Notes under the pieces: generated by a model | Seen by the model: the letters and a program-made list of their open reading frames with translations, nothing else | Databases searched by the model: none | Told to the model about the DNA's origin: nothing | Shown here: positions 1 through 11,211 of the stretch, one piece after another | Layout of the letters: each line of letters begins with the position of its first letter | Position numbering within the stretch: the stretch's first letter is position 1 | Assembly: GCF_002099425.1 (NCBI RefSeq) | Contig: NW_018343969.1 | Coordinates: 1,946,001-2,010,000, forward strand | From: Phascolarctos cinereus | Taxonomy: Eukaryota; Chordata; Mammalia; Diprotodontia; Phascolarctidae | DNA: 64,000 bases | Direction of reading: 5' to 3' | Made by a program: the position numbers and the translations under genes

Positions 1-1882
1 ACCTTTAGATTATCTACTCTGTAACCATGCCCCCTCTATGTTATACTTGTTAATGATTTAAAAAAAATGTATGGTGCCTGGAGATACTCTCTATCTCATA
101 GGAAGGGTATACCCTAAAGAACTTACCCCAGATTCAAGGTACTCTGTGGGGTGGCATCTTCTTAAAACCATAACTCATAAGCCTCTATCAATGTTTTCCT
201 TGAATATTCATCTGGAGAAAGGAATTAGTTCAAAACTTAGGCATGAAGTGTCATAGTGTAAAAAATATCCCCTACCTCAAAAAATAAACCAACAAACAAA
301 ACATTTCCCCCAGAAATCTGTGACTTACTTTGAGAATAAATAAACATATTATCAGAAAAAAAAAGTACATGCATGTGTCCACAGCACACATAGAGGGGTA
401 CATAGGAATTATGTGGCCAGGGTGCAGGCAGCCATTCATGCTGTTGGTGTTAAAGGGCAATCACTGCCTTCTGCTGATGTCAGCTGATGCCTTCTGCTGA
501 TTTTATTCGAATACTTCTGCTGGTCTTTGATAAATGATGACTTGCTCTATTCTGCTCCAGATGACACTTAATTTCTGCCAGATGTAGCTTCCCTGGAATT
601 ATACTGTTAGAAACTTCCAGGCACAGTCCCACTTGCCATGTAGTTTGGGAGCTTCTAGCTTCTGGCTCCAGCTGAAGTCTGGTTATGGTGCTAACTCTTC
701 AATGTGCTTAGTTCAAAATCCAGAAGCCTTTTATGGCTCTGTTATAAAAGTAATCACTTTTGCTTTAAACATAAGACTTGAACATCAATCTTAGGAGAAA
801 AGTATACCCTCTCTGCTTTTCCTTTACAAACTTGTCTGTATGTTCTTTTGGATAGAATCTTGACTAGAAGGCATTTATATCCAGCAGAAGCTTCTTTTAC
901 CTAGGCACCAAGACCTTAAGTACAGAGAACAGGCTTCTTCCGAATAGCTGAGGTCTTCAGGCTTATTTTTACTACACTTCTTGGTACAGAAATGTCTGTC
1001 TTTGACAGAGAGAAGCCTTACCACTTTTTGATTTTAATCTCTGAAGAAAAGACTATGTACCCAATAATTGCTCTGAGATTTAAGTTCCCAGTTTTCTAAC
1101 CAAATATCCCTTCCATTTTGGAACTTGATTTATGCTCCTGGGATGCTAGGTCTTGACAGATGACCTTTTGTTCTATATTGCCCAAAACTAAGCCACCACA
1201 TCCCTTCCTAGTCACTTCCCAACTCTTCACTCCCTTTTTAAACTCTTCAAGATTTTTAAATGGGGACATTTGCCTTCTTGCAGTCTTATGGTACTTCTAC
1301 TATCCTTCAGATTTCACTGACAGTGCATCAATAACCACACCTTCTTTCATTATCTGTATATATAGTTTATGTGGACTAAATGACTTGAATTCACCAAGGG
1401 CAAAGAAGTCTTTGTTATCTCCTTACTTATCTTGGATGTCAACTCTTCACTCACCTTTTTGTTTTTTGTTCTGCCATTTACAAAACCAAGAGAAAAAAAT
1501 GCCATGAGATAGAAATTAGAAATAAAATAAAATGTGCATTTTTCTAATGCCTCTCTGTTTTAAAATACTTTGAAGTGGACCCCATCAGCCTGAAGAAGTG
1601 ATCCTATCCCTTAAATGATCCTCTTCTATCTCATAATATAAGCTAAGCAGCAACAACAAAATACCCTTTAAGTTTTCCTTGGCTTTCCTTGCCAGAATCA
1701 CCTACTTTGAACTTCAGTATTCATCATTTAAGTTCTACAGGATGTTGTCATGTTCTTATTCACCCTTGCTTACTTGTCCTTATCTTTGTATATATCTTTT
1801 CAAATCTAAATTGGTTTGTTATTTCCCTCTGAATCCACACTGGTCTCTTTGAAAACTCCTATTTTTTCTATTTTGAACCGTG
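1..1882. other. No recognisable feature
   Basis: AT-rich single-copy-looking DNA. Open frames here are short, have no familiar motif and no coding-like neighbour. A short imperfect tandem (two copies of a ~13-bp unit reading GCCTTCTGCTGAT) lies near 470-502. I see no SINE, LINE or RNA gene. Confidence 0.5.
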
Positions 1883-1899
1883 CAAACTATTAAGGTATC
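1883..1899. repeat. Left target-site duplication of the L1 at 1.9-4.6 kb
   Basis: The 17-bp word CAAACTATTAAGGTATC occurs here and again, without mismatch, at 4618-4634, immediately beyond the truncated 5' end of the antisense L1. Read in L1 sense it is preceded by TATTAA, which fits the TT/AARR preference of L1 endonuclease. Unusually, this copy abuts a short T run at 1901-1906 and not the main L1 poly(T) near 2042-2070. Confidence 0.75.
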
Positions 1900-2042
1900 A
1901 TTTTTTCAGGTCAAACTTATTTAGTATAACAACAATAAATCATATTTATACAGTACTTTCAGCCTCACAAAGTGCTTTCCCCAAAAGCAACCAAGGATTG
2001 GATGTGGAGTCAAGAAACCTTAGATTCAAATTGTGACTATGA
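1900..2042 (-). mobile_element. Candidate 3'-transduced segment of the L1
   Basis: About 140 bp lie between the left target duplication and the poly(T) that marks the 3' end of the L1. Read in L1 sense the segment ends in a short A run (1901-1906 complement), about 19 nt after an ACTAAA/AAATAA-like polyadenylation signal. It contains a MIR/L2-like scrap that does not continue on the other side of the L1, so it is not simply the broken target. The simplest reading is read-through of the source L1's own signal into flanking DNA. Confidence 0.5.
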
Positions 2043-2183
2043 CATTTTTTCTTTTTTTTCTTTTTTTTAAAATTAATTTATTTTGATTTATTAACAATCA
2101 TTTCTATAAGCTTTTGAGTTTTAAATTTTTCTCCCCTTTCCTCCCCATCACACTTCCCAAGATGGCGCACAATCTGATATAGG

Positions 2184-2184
<1 letters not shown>

Positions 2185-2236
<52 letters not shown>

Positions 2237-2333
2237 TAGATAGATAGATAGATATATAGATAGATATAGATATATATCTATCTATATCTATATCTATATC
2301 TATATCTATATCTATCTATCTATATATATATAT
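2185..2333. repeat. Compound (TA)n/(TAGA)n/(TCTA)n microsatellite
   Basis: About 25 TA units are followed by TAGA units (around 2235-2268) and then TCTA units (around 2277-2323). The TAGA and TCTA blocks are mutually complementary around an AGATATATCT centre, so the tract can fold as a hairpin. It sits in the L1 3' UTR where the copy near 36.24 kb has only a short TATA-rich stretch, so it probably grew after insertion. Confidence 0.9.
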
Positions 2334-2576
2334 CCATTCCTATTAAACATATTTCACATTAGTGGTGTTGTAAGTAAGAATTAGAACCAATAGGAGGAAC
2401 CACCACAAAGAGGAAACAAAACTCAACAGAAGAGGAAAAAAATAGCAAATAGTATGCTTCAATCTGCATTCAAATTCCATAGTTCTTTCTTTGGATGTGG
2501 ATAGCATTTTCCATCATGAGGCCTTTGGAGATGTCTTAGATGCTTGTATTGCTGGGAAGGGTTATGTTTATCAATA

Positions 2577-4616
2577 TCAGTCATTGCACAACATGGCTGT
2601 TAACATTGTGTACAACTTTCTCTTGGTTCTGCTCACTTCACTCAGCATTGGATCATACAAGTCTTTCCAGGTTTTGCTGAAGTCAGCCTGTTCATCATTT
2701 CTTATAGCACAATAGTATTCAATTGCATGCGTATACCACAACTTGTTCAGCCATTCCCCAACTGATGGGCATCCTCTCAAATTCCAATTCTTTGCCACCA
2801 TAAAAAGATGTACCTGTGGGTCCTTTTCCTATTTTTATGATCTCTTTGAGATGTAGTCCTAGAAGTGCTATTGCTAGATCAAAAGGCATGCACATTTTTA
2901 TAGCCCTTTGGGCATAGTTCCAGATTGCTCTCCAAAATAGTTGGATCATTTCACAACTCCACCAACAATGCATTAGTTTTCCAATTTTCCCACATCTTCT
3001 CCAACATTTATCATTTTCACGTTTTGTCATGTTGGCCAATCTGATAGGTGTGATGTGGTACCTCAGAGTTGTTTTGATATGCATTTCTCTAATCAATAGT
3101 GATTTAGAGAATTTTTTTTTCATATGACTATAGATGGCTTTAATTTCTTCATCCAAGAACTGCCTGCTCATGTCCTTTGACCATTTATCAATTGGTGAAT
3201 GACTTGTATTCTTATAAATTTGACTTAATTCTTTATATATTTTAGAAATGAGGCCCTTATCAGAGACACTGATTGTAAAAATTCTTTCCCAATTTTCTAC
3301 CTTCCTTCTAATCTTAGTTGCATTGGCTTTGTGCAAAAATTTTTCAATTTAATGAAATCAACGTTATCCATTTTGCTTTTCATAATGTTCTCTATCTCCT
3401 GTTTGGTCATGAATTCTTCTGTTCTCCATAGATCTGATAGGTAAACTATTCCTTGCTCTCCCAGTTTGCTTATATTATCAGCCTTTATATCTAAATCATG
3501 AACCCATTTTGACTTTATTTTGGTACATGGTGTGAGATTTTGGTCAATGCCTAGTTTCTGCCATACTCTTTTCCAGTTTTCCCAGCAGTTTTTTCAAAGA
3601 GTGGGTTCTTATCCCAGAAGCTGGGGTCTTTGGGTTTATCAAATAATAGATTACTATAGTCATTGACTACTGTGTCTTGCATATTTAACCTATTCCACTG
3701 ATCCACCACTCTGTTTCTTAGCCAGTACCAAGCAGTTTTGATGATTGCTGCTTTATAATACAATTTAAGATCTGGAATTGCTAGGCCACCTTCCCCTGCA
3801 TTTCTTTTCATTAATTCCTTTGATATTCTGGACCTTTTGTTCTTCCAAATGAATCTTGTTATTATTTTTTCTAACTCTATAAAATAATTTTTGGTAGTTT
3901 GATTGGTATGGCACTGAATAAGTAAATTAGCTTAGGTAAAATTGTCATTTTTATTATATTAGCTCAGCCTACCCATGAGCAACTGATGTTTTTCCAATTA
4001 TTTAGATCTGATTATTTGTGTGAAAAGTGTTTTGTAATTGTGTTCATAGATTTCCTGGGTTTGTTTCGGAAGGTAGACTCCTAAATATTTTATAATGTCT
4101 ACAGTAAGTTTAAATGGAATTTCTCTTTCTATCTCTTGCTGTTGGGCTTTGTTGGTAGTATATAGAAATGCTGATGATTTATGTGGGTTTATTTTATAGC
4201 CTGCAACTTTGCTAAAGTTGTTTATTATTTCAAGTAGTTTTTTACTTGATTCTCTAGGATTCTCTAAGTATATCATCATGTCATCTGCAAAGAGTGATAG
4301 CTTTTTCTTCTTTGCCTATTCTAATACCTTCAATTTCTTTTTCTTCTCTTATTGCTAAAGCTAGTGTTTCCAGTATGATATTGAACAACAGTGGTGATAA
4401 TGGACATCCTTGTTTCACCCCTGATCTTATTGGAAATGCTTCTAGCTTGTCCCCATTACATATAATGCTTGCTGAAGGTTTTAGGTAGATGCTACTTATT
4501 ATTTTAAGGAAGACTCCATTTATTCCTATGCTCTCTAGTGTTTTTAATAGGAATCGGTGTGGCATTTTCTCAAAAGATTTTTCTGCATCTATTGAGATGA
4601 TCACATGGTTTCTGTT
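2577..4616 (-). pseudogene. L1 ORF2 remnant (reverse transcriptase and C-terminal domain)
   Basis: Minus-strand frames read as the distal part of L1 ORF2. In order: an RT block with [17 protein letters not shown] and [14 protein letters not shown] (4281-4604); a [10 protein letters not shown] catalytic motif in a different frame, about 4248-4296; then INPHKSSAF, MKRNAGEGGLAIPDLKLYY (3551-3811), SHSPIDKWSKDMSRQF, a CWRRCGKIGKLMHCWWSC cysteine-rich patch, and WYTHAIEYYCAIRNDE close to the end (2577-2801). A frameshift just before FADD, a second before the C-terminus and other breaks make it non-functional. The endonuclease domain is absent through truncation. Confidence 0.9.
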
Positions 4617-4617
4617 A

Positions 4618-4634
4618 CAAACTATTAAGGTATC
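4618..4634. repeat. Right target-site duplication of the L1
   Basis: Exact 17-bp match to 1883-1899, directly adjoining the 5'-truncation point of the antisense L1. It defines the far boundary of the insertion. Confidence 0.75.
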
Positions 4635-4639
4635 TTAAT

Positions 4640-6720
4640 AAGTACCACAAAAGTCTTAGCAGCTACCAATATAAAGTTGAAGAGAGCTTGGAATACGGTA
4701 TTCCAAAAGACAAAAGATTAAGACTAACAAGCAAGAGAAGCCTGTCTTACAAAACTGAGTATATGCTTACCAAGAGGAGGAAAGGGGGGAGGGGAGAATG
4801 TTTGATGAAATAAAGGATTTCCAAACATTCATGATGATAAGAACAGAATTTAGTATACTTTTTGAAATGGAAACTTGTTAGATAAACATAGTTATATGCA
4901 TTTGACCAATGGAGAGGACCTATACAGGATGAACCCTTTACAAACCAAAAGGAAAAAAGAAATGAATGTCCTATTAGAGTATTGATATCTTCGAGGGTGA
5001 CAGAGAAAGCTAAATAAGATAGGCAGACCTGGGTGTGATTTTATTCATCTTAGGAGAAGAAAGAAATTGGAGGGATAAAGAACTATAATAGAGAAGAAAA
5101 AGAGATGGAGATAGAGCTCTTTATCTCTAAATAGGGTTAACTTAAGTGAAGTGTGGAGGAAGGTTGGAGGGAAAAGGCATCCCATGAAACTCATTCTTAT
5201 CTGAACCGGACAAGGGAAGGTAGAACATATTCACACAAACATTTAAACACACAAAGAGTATAGTGTAGAAACACATTAAAATCCTCAGAGAAGAAGATGA
5301 GGAGAGGGAAAGAGGAGGGAGATTAAGAGAGAGAACATTATACATAAGGGAGTATTCAGAGGCAAAACAAAGTTTAATTTCTGAGGAAAGAGTATGAAGG
5401 GAGTATTAAAAAGAGGAAAAAGTCTAAAAACCTGTGTCAGTGTGGGGCTGGGAGAAGAAAAGATGAATAGAGTGGAAAAGAACACTTTATAGAACACGAA
5501 TGTCAGGCAAATTCTTCTTTCACCACCTTCTTCCTTGTAAAGAGGTGGGCAGGGACAAAGAGGAAAGGATACAAGAGTACAGGAGGATTCATAAAGTGGA
5601 ATTATTTTCATGGTGTTCTTTTTGCAGATGCTTATTGGTTGTGCTGCAATACAAAATGACTAAATACCCCCATGAAAATGATATTTCTTGTTGCCTTTGT
5701 TCCCACAATAAAACTAACTCAGTTGCTTCCTTTATTTCTTTATTTTCTTCTCCAAGGAGAAACTGTCAGGCATCCAGAAAACTACAAAACCATTTGTTTG
5801 TTTCATCTATTCCCACAATGTTAAGAATGATATGATTTAATTTCTCTACTAGCATACCTACTCAGTATTAGGGTAAAGCTCTCATATTTCTGGTAGCAAT
5901 AGTGAAATTATTATTTGTATATGCTCTAAACATTTTTAATTTCAGAATATATCTATATGCATACGTACATATGCATATTTCTATACATGCATACACATAT
6001 GAAGTAAAATGTAGGATGGCAGAATACATACATACAACTGAGACATTCAGTTTCAAAGGTAGATTATAGGAATTTAAAAGTATTTTCCCTGACTGCCTAG
6101 CAAATGACTTTGTAGTTTATCTTATCAGTCATGGTCCTATGTAAGGGTCCAATTCAATATAAACTACATTTGGTGTCCAAGTACAGATGCCAAAGACATT
6201 TCTTTTCTGTACAGAAGCCAGGCCTACTGTGTGTTTTGTTGAAAGAACCTCCAGTTACATTTGTTTTTTTCCATCATTACTGTCACAAAATCACCATGAA
6301 GTCTCCATGGGTAGCTCCTCAGATTCCATAAGGAATGAGTCACACCAAAAAAAATATACATGTCTACCAATGTTGATTTAAGAGAGTTTAAATTTTGATT
6401 TTTTTCCAAGCTATCTTTTTTTTTCATTAAGCTCTGAACCAAATCCTGTAGAAGAGAAAGAAAAAAGGGGAGACGTATAGAAGGGAAAGGATTAGAGGGA
6501 ATGAAAGGAGGAGAGGAAGAGAGATAGTATATTAATATGGCAGATTTCTATATGAATACCAATAAATATAGATACAGATAATCACTTCAATGCCCTTTCT
6601 CTGAAGATGCTACTTCTGGTGGCATTGACAATAATAACCAGCATATTTTGAAAAGAAAGAAAAGTCTTTCCCAAGTAAAATTTATTATTATCCTTAAAGT
6701 CAACACAAACCCAACACAAT
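4640..6720. other. No recognisable feature
   Basis: AT-rich DNA with purine-rich patches (5280-5480, 6450-6520). The open frames are compositional and show no known motif. I see no clear repeat family. Confidence 0.4.
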
Positions 6721-6727
6721 ATGTACA

Positions 6728-6905
6728 TTGAAAAAAGCATGGAACTTGGAGTCATACTAACTGGGTAAAAATGTCAACTTTGTTCCTAATTGTGTGATGT
6801 TAGGCAAATCACAATCTCTCTGAGCCTCACTTTCCACAACTTTAAAATGAGGTATTTAGACTAAATGACCTTTAAGGTCTCATCTGTATCTATGATAATA
6901 ATATT
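6728..6905 (+). mobile_element. MIR/CORE-SINE fragment
   Basis: Reads in order as the MIR layout: a GCATGGAACTTGGAGTCA-type tRNA-derived head, a GTGATGTTAGGCAAATCAC core, a CTCTGAGCCTCA block and a TAAAATGAGG segment, then a degraded tail. Strong divergence indicates an old copy. Confidence 0.65.
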
Positions 6906-7025
6906 TCTATTTACAATTTAGAAGTATGAAAAAAATGTAGAATCAGGGATTATTAATTATTTAGATTCCCTAATAATTTCAAATGAAAATTCATGATCCA
7001 ACCATGTCAAGGCAATTCTATTCAA

Positions 7026-7110
7026 CTTAATACATTTTTATTAAGCACCTGCTAAGTGCTAGATACTATAACTGGTTCTGGGATCACTAGGACAAAAATG
7101 AAAAACAGAG
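7026..7110 (-). mobile_element. L2 3' end fragment
   Basis: Antisense copy of the L2 terminus, recognised by TTTTTATTAAGCACCTGCTA and a following CTAGATACT...GGGATCAC block. Heavily diverged. Confidence 0.5.
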
Positions 7111-7261
7111 GAAATTCAAGAATAATAATTAAAATAGCCCTTTACCTCAAGCAGGGTGGGGGGGTAGCTAGATAGGAAGGACTAGTAATTACTGGAGATT
7201 GCTTTATTTGATCCTTAGATATCTAGGGGATTCCAAGAAAGAGGATGAAGTTACATGATAC

Positions 7262-7374
7262 AGAGGACAATATGGCATAGTGGACAAAAATCTGATCTTG
7301 GAGCCAAGATGATTTGGGTTCAATTCCTACCTTTAAGACCATGGGCAGAACACTAAACATCTCAGTGCTCTAGG
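7262..7374 (+). mobile_element. MIR/CORE-SINE head fragment
   Basis: Contains the tRNA-like start (ATATGGCATAGTGGA) and the GGGTTCAATTCC B-box-like word, followed by GACCATGGGCAGAACACT in place of the usual core. It ends where the hAT terminal sequence begins. Confidence 0.55.
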
Positions 7375-7619
7375 CCAGGGTTTGGCTAACTTTTTTCTGT
7401 AAAGGGCCAAATAGGAATACGTTAGGTTTGTAGGCCAAGAGGTGAAATCAAGGATATTATGTAGGTACTTATATGACAAGAAATAAAACAAATTTCCATG
7501 CATTTTTATTGATCAAATTAAAAATATATAATAGTAATAATCATAATCATACTAGAGTAATTATTTTATAATACAGGTCAACTAAGAAAAAGAATGACAT
7601 TCCTATTTTTGGGGAGAGA

Positions 7620-8330
7620 GAGGATAACATTTCACTTAATTTGAGGTTCAAAGTTAGTGTTTCCTATCATCAAAATCTATTGCAAAATTTCATCTGTTAA
7701 TGCTGATCACTAAAGAGATTTTGTATATTTCATCTTTGAAAATATCTTTTGTTGTTCACTTGTTTCAGTTGTATAGAACTCCTCATGGCCCCATTTGGGG
7801 ATTTCTTGGCAAAGATACTAGAGTGGTTTGCCATTTCCTTTTCCAGTTCATTTTACAGATGAGGAAATTGAGGCAAATGGGTTAAGTGACTTACCCAAGG
7901 TCACATAGTGAGCAAGTGTCTGAGGCCAGATGAATCTTCCTAACTCCAGATTTCCTAACTCTATCTATTGTGCCACCTAGCTGCCCCATTGATATAAATA
8001 TAGTATTGCCAAATACTGCAATCAGTTCATGAACATATGATTTTAATTGAACATATTCATCTCTTGGAAGGCATTTATAAAATTGTATTAATTCTTCTTT
8101 GATATTTTCTTTTAGCACATTATTGTATTACAGATGAATCACTTCCAATATGTTTTGCTAAAAGCTCCCAAATTGTACTGTTAAATGGTTTTTTAAAAAA
8201 TATTGAAACATCTTTTATATTTGTATCAGTCTTAAAAATGCTGCTGGAACAATAGTTTGAGCTCAGAAAATATATCCACTGAAAATCTGTGTTGGAATGT
8301 TCTCACTTCTTGTTTTAACTTTTGATAGCA
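7620..8330 (-). pseudogene. hAT transposase C-terminal dimerisation domain, broken
   Basis: Minus-strand reading gives, in protein order, a PF-containing stretch like the region before the dimerisation domain (about 8160-8200), then LIQFYKCLPRDEYVQLKSY and HELIAVFGNT (about 8010-8110). After a SINE insertion it continues with FSKMKYTKS and a decayed LTDEILQ-like block (about 7660-7742). This order matches the C-terminal dimerisation region of hAT transposases, where FGNT/FGST is followed by CEQ.FSKMK and LTDEHL. Several in-frame stops and frame changes are present in addition to the insertion. Confidence 0.7.
7750..7986 (-). mobile_element. Long tRNA-derived marsupial SINE inserted in the hAT fossil
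   Basis: Complete-looking antisense copy. It runs from a CAACAA-type tail (TGTTGTTCAC on +), through the GACCCCATTTGGGG-like body, TTTACAGATGAGGAAA and AAGTGACTTACCCAAGG, to the head GCCACCTAGCTGCCCC. It splits the transposase between FGNT and FSKMK, so it is younger than the transposon. Confidence 0.85.
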
Positions 8331-8577
8331 TGGGAAGTATACAAAGCAGCTTAACATTACATGGGATTCAAACAACCTTAGTCATCATCAAATTGATTTA
8401 CTGTAGCATATTTTGTATATAAACACTATTTTTCCTTATAATTTTAGGTTGAATTAATAAAAAAGATGATGAAATGTATAGCAAAAGGTAATTTCCAAAG
8501 GTATTCAATATTTGGCTGGAATGACCAGTGGGTAATTGGAAACAATTTGAGATAAATCTGGAAAGATAGGTAGGAAT

Positions 8578-8700
8578 TCCATTATGAAGGGCTCTAAATT
8601 CCACAGGAATTTGTCATTTAGAGGCTAGGGAATCACTGAAGCTTTTCTGAGCAGAAAGATGATGAGGTAAGACCTGTGCTTTAGCTGTATCAGCTACTTT
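8578..8700 (-). mobile_element. L2 3'-region fragment
   Basis: Antisense L2. The run GAAGGGCTCTAAAT ... GAGCAGAAAGATGATGAGG ... GACCTGTGCTTTAG matches the order seen in the longer L2 copy at 32.8-33.6 kb. Confidence 0.6.
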
Positions 8701-8929
8701 GAATAGCACCCCGCCTCCTTTGTCTTTCCTCTAGACTCGTGTTTTGCTACTCTTACTGGTATGACAATCTGCAAAGGGAATTGACAGCTATGGAAATATA
8801 ATATTCAATCTTAACAACCCGATTTTCTACCTTAAGTAATGTGGCAAAAATGGCTGAAGTACTAAATTTAGAATCAAGAATATTCCTTTTATGTGGAAAG
8901 CATAATATAGAGCAACATGAGATCATTCT

Positions 8930-9045
8930 GCAAAGACAGGCTAGAGTAAGATCATAAAGGGCTTTAAATGCTATCTTAAAATTTTGTATTTATATTCTAG
9001 AGACTATAAGGAATAAATGCACATTTTAAAGCAAGGGAGTAACAT
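8930..9045 (-). mobile_element. L2 3'-region fragment
   Basis: A second short antisense L2 piece (ATAAAGGGCTTTAAATGC, TTTATATTCTAGAGAC, CAAGGGAGTAACAT) covering the same part of L2 as 8578-8700. The two are either separate insertions or one copy with a rearrangement. Confidence 0.55.
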
Positions 9046-9240
9046 AGATATCTTGCAACCATGTGACCTTGGGTAAGCTACTTAATTTGTTTGAGCCTCA
9101 GTTTCCTTATCTGTAGAATAGGGATAAAATAATAAAACAAAAAGCATTGATATCATTGGGTTATTGTAAGGCTCAAATGATACTATATGTGTAAAGTATC
9201 TTGAATATTGTAAAGTCCTATATAAAATTTTGATATTATC
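9046..9240 (+). mobile_element. MIR/CORE-SINE
   Basis: Sense copy with GTGACCTTGGGTAAGC core, GAGCCTCAGTTTCCTTATCTG and a GGGTTATTGTAAGGCTCAAATGA tail typical of the MIR/CORE family. Only the tRNA head is missing. Confidence 0.75.
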
Positions 9241-9544
9241 AATTATTTCCAGATACTCACCCAAGTTCCAAGAATAAGTCAGAATGTTAACTAGCAGACC
9301 ATTGACTGTCAAATTGCTAGGATGTGGAGAAGTAGATCCAGAAACACACTATCTTTCCCTTAAAAATACCATTCCTACTCTACTGTCTTATACAGATATT
9401 TAAAAAAAATAGAATTAAACCAAAATATTGGAGTCAATATCTCTGAACACAACTCAGTCTTGAATTATACAAACGCTAAATCTACTTTTCAAATTCTGAA
9501 AATCAATGATCGACTTAAACTGATAAATGTACTTGTCTATTTAT

Positions 9545-9670
9545 TCTCTCATTCAGATATTCATTGAGTGAAAGACACCATTCAAAGGATACAGTAGATA
9601 TAAAGATGAATAAAATACTCCCTCATGCTCAAAAGGCTTATGATCCAGAAGGAAGTATAATTCAGGCATA
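9545..9670 (-). mobile_element. L2 3' end fragment
   Basis: Diverged antisense L2 terminus: ATTCATTGAGTGA, then GGATACAGTAGATATAAAG and CTCATGCTCAAAAGGCTTATGA, in the normal order. Confidence 0.45.
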
Positions 9671-9908
9671 AAAATACATTTGGAATTCACTGTTATAAAA
9701 ACTTTCTTGTCTCTGAAAAAAAAAACTTGTTTGAGGCATTCATTCTGCATTTATTGAGAACCTAGGGTAAGCACAATAAGATGTTAGCTGTTGGAGTGCT
9801 GGAAAAAAAGTGGGGTGAGAAGGGAGTAGGAAACAGAGGAAATTGAAGACTCTGTTCCTGACCTTTTGTAATTAGAACTAAATAGGGTTTGATTGTGTGA
9901 AAATAAAT

Positions 9909-9910
<2 letters not shown>

Positions 9911-9955
<45 letters not shown>

Positions 9956-10009
9956 TATGTATATATATATATATACACATATATATGTGTATATATATAT
10001 ACATATATA

Positions 10010-10064
<55 letters not shown>
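9911..10064. repeat. (TA)n microsatellite with TATG/TGTA variants
   Basis: About 150 bp of nearly pure TA repeat with internal CATATATATGTA-type interruptions that are self-complementary. The tyrosine/isoleucine frames here are artefacts of the repeat. Confidence 0.95.
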
Positions 10065-10069
<5 letters not shown>

Positions 10070-11210
10070 CATTTTCAGGTGAAGGGGGAATGGGTTTTAG
10101 ACAGGGAGGGGTAGAAGTTACAGGCTAAGGAATGATGAGGAGGTTGAATGGAAACTGTAAATAAAAGAAGTTGGATAAGTTTATAAGAAATGGTCTAGTC
10201 TCATCCTGTTCTGAGGGAAAACTTGCTTTTTAACCAGCGAGGGTAAAATATGATTGAAATATTGTTTCCAACTGTCCATATTGGAGTTCATAAGTTAAAC
10301 TATTTATTCCATGATATAAATGATATATGATATAAAATATTCAATGATATGAAATATTCAAATGGAATAAAAAAACAAAATTAACAAATATTTTAAAATA
10401 ATTTCCTTTATACAGCAAAAGAATCAATTGGCATTGAATTGAAATTTTTTATAACAGCCAAATCAAAAATAAAAAAAAACCTCATAATGAAGACAGTATG
10501 ATTAGTTCCTTTATTCTCACCCATTCTACTCCTAACAGATATTTTTGAAAGCAAGTTTTGGCTTTGGAAAAAACAAAACAAAATATGTTTTATTCTCATA
10601 CTTCTCATACAGATGTTTGTGGTCATGATCTACAATTGCTGGAGGTAAAAAGACAAGTATAAAAAGTGAAGCTTTTAAAACAATGTGAATGTTTTCTTAA
10701 AGTATTAGTTTAAAAAATTGAATAGTTTTGACATTTAGCATTTGAATAGAAGATTTTCTTGTTTCTCAAAAGGATTCCTTTTAGAATTTATATTTTTTTA
10801 CTTTTCATGGAACTTTAAATTATGTATTTATAGGTTCCTAACATTTCTTGATTTTCTAGTAAGAAAATTTTTTTTATCTTTTAATGTGTTGTTCAATAGT
10901 TCTATAGATTCTATAGTTCATACTATCATTTGCTAACAAGTCATTCTGTTTATTTTCAGTTCTCAATTACAAAACTTTTCAGGGGTTTTTCCCTGCCTTC
11001 ATGTTGAAGTTTTACAAATAAACTATAAAGACATAATAGCATGTTCTGAAGCCTCAAAAAAGTTATCCTGGGTTTTTGTATCCTCCTTATTGCATCTGAA
11101 CATCTATGTCAAGGGCAAGAAGAGTTGAGTTAAAGAGTGTGATATTCTAATGAACCATTGAAAGTGTTTATAGGACTATAAATGAATACTTTTTCAGAAA
11201 TGACTAAGAC
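10065..11210. other. No recognisable feature
   Basis: AT-rich DNA without a repeat or coding signal that I can name. Confidence 0.4.
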
Positions 11211-11211
11211 A

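Larger units (their letters stand above)
2043..4617 (-). mobile_element. L1 LINE, 5'-truncated, antisense
   Basis: A non-LTR retrotransposon of the marsupial L1 type. From its 3' end it has poly(A) (T runs at 2046-2068), a 3' UTR carrying a large microsatellite, and the distal two-thirds of ORF2. The 5' end stops inside the reverse-transcriptase domain at about 4617, followed at once by the right target duplication (4618-4634). The 36.1-37.4 kb copy shares the 3' UTR and ORF2 C-terminus. Truncation is the usual outcome of incomplete reverse transcription. Confidence 0.9.
7376..8350 (-). mobile_element. hAT (Charlie-type) DNA transposon fossil
   Basis: The left end carries a CAGGGTTTGGCTAAC terminal-repeat-like start followed by TTCTGTAAAGGGCCAAATAG, the familiar MER5/Charlie-type end. 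Internal minus-strand sequence encodes a decayed hAT transposase C-terminus (separate entry). The opposite terminal repeat was not located, so the right limit is approximate. A SINE at 7750-7986 interrupts it. Confidence 0.7.

Noticed and set aside
1160-1507. 115-residue plus frame
   Set aside because: No known motif, biased composition from T-rich DNA, no supporting splice or promoter signal.
9762-10082. Tyr/Ile-repeat frames
   Set aside because: Produced by the TA microsatellite.
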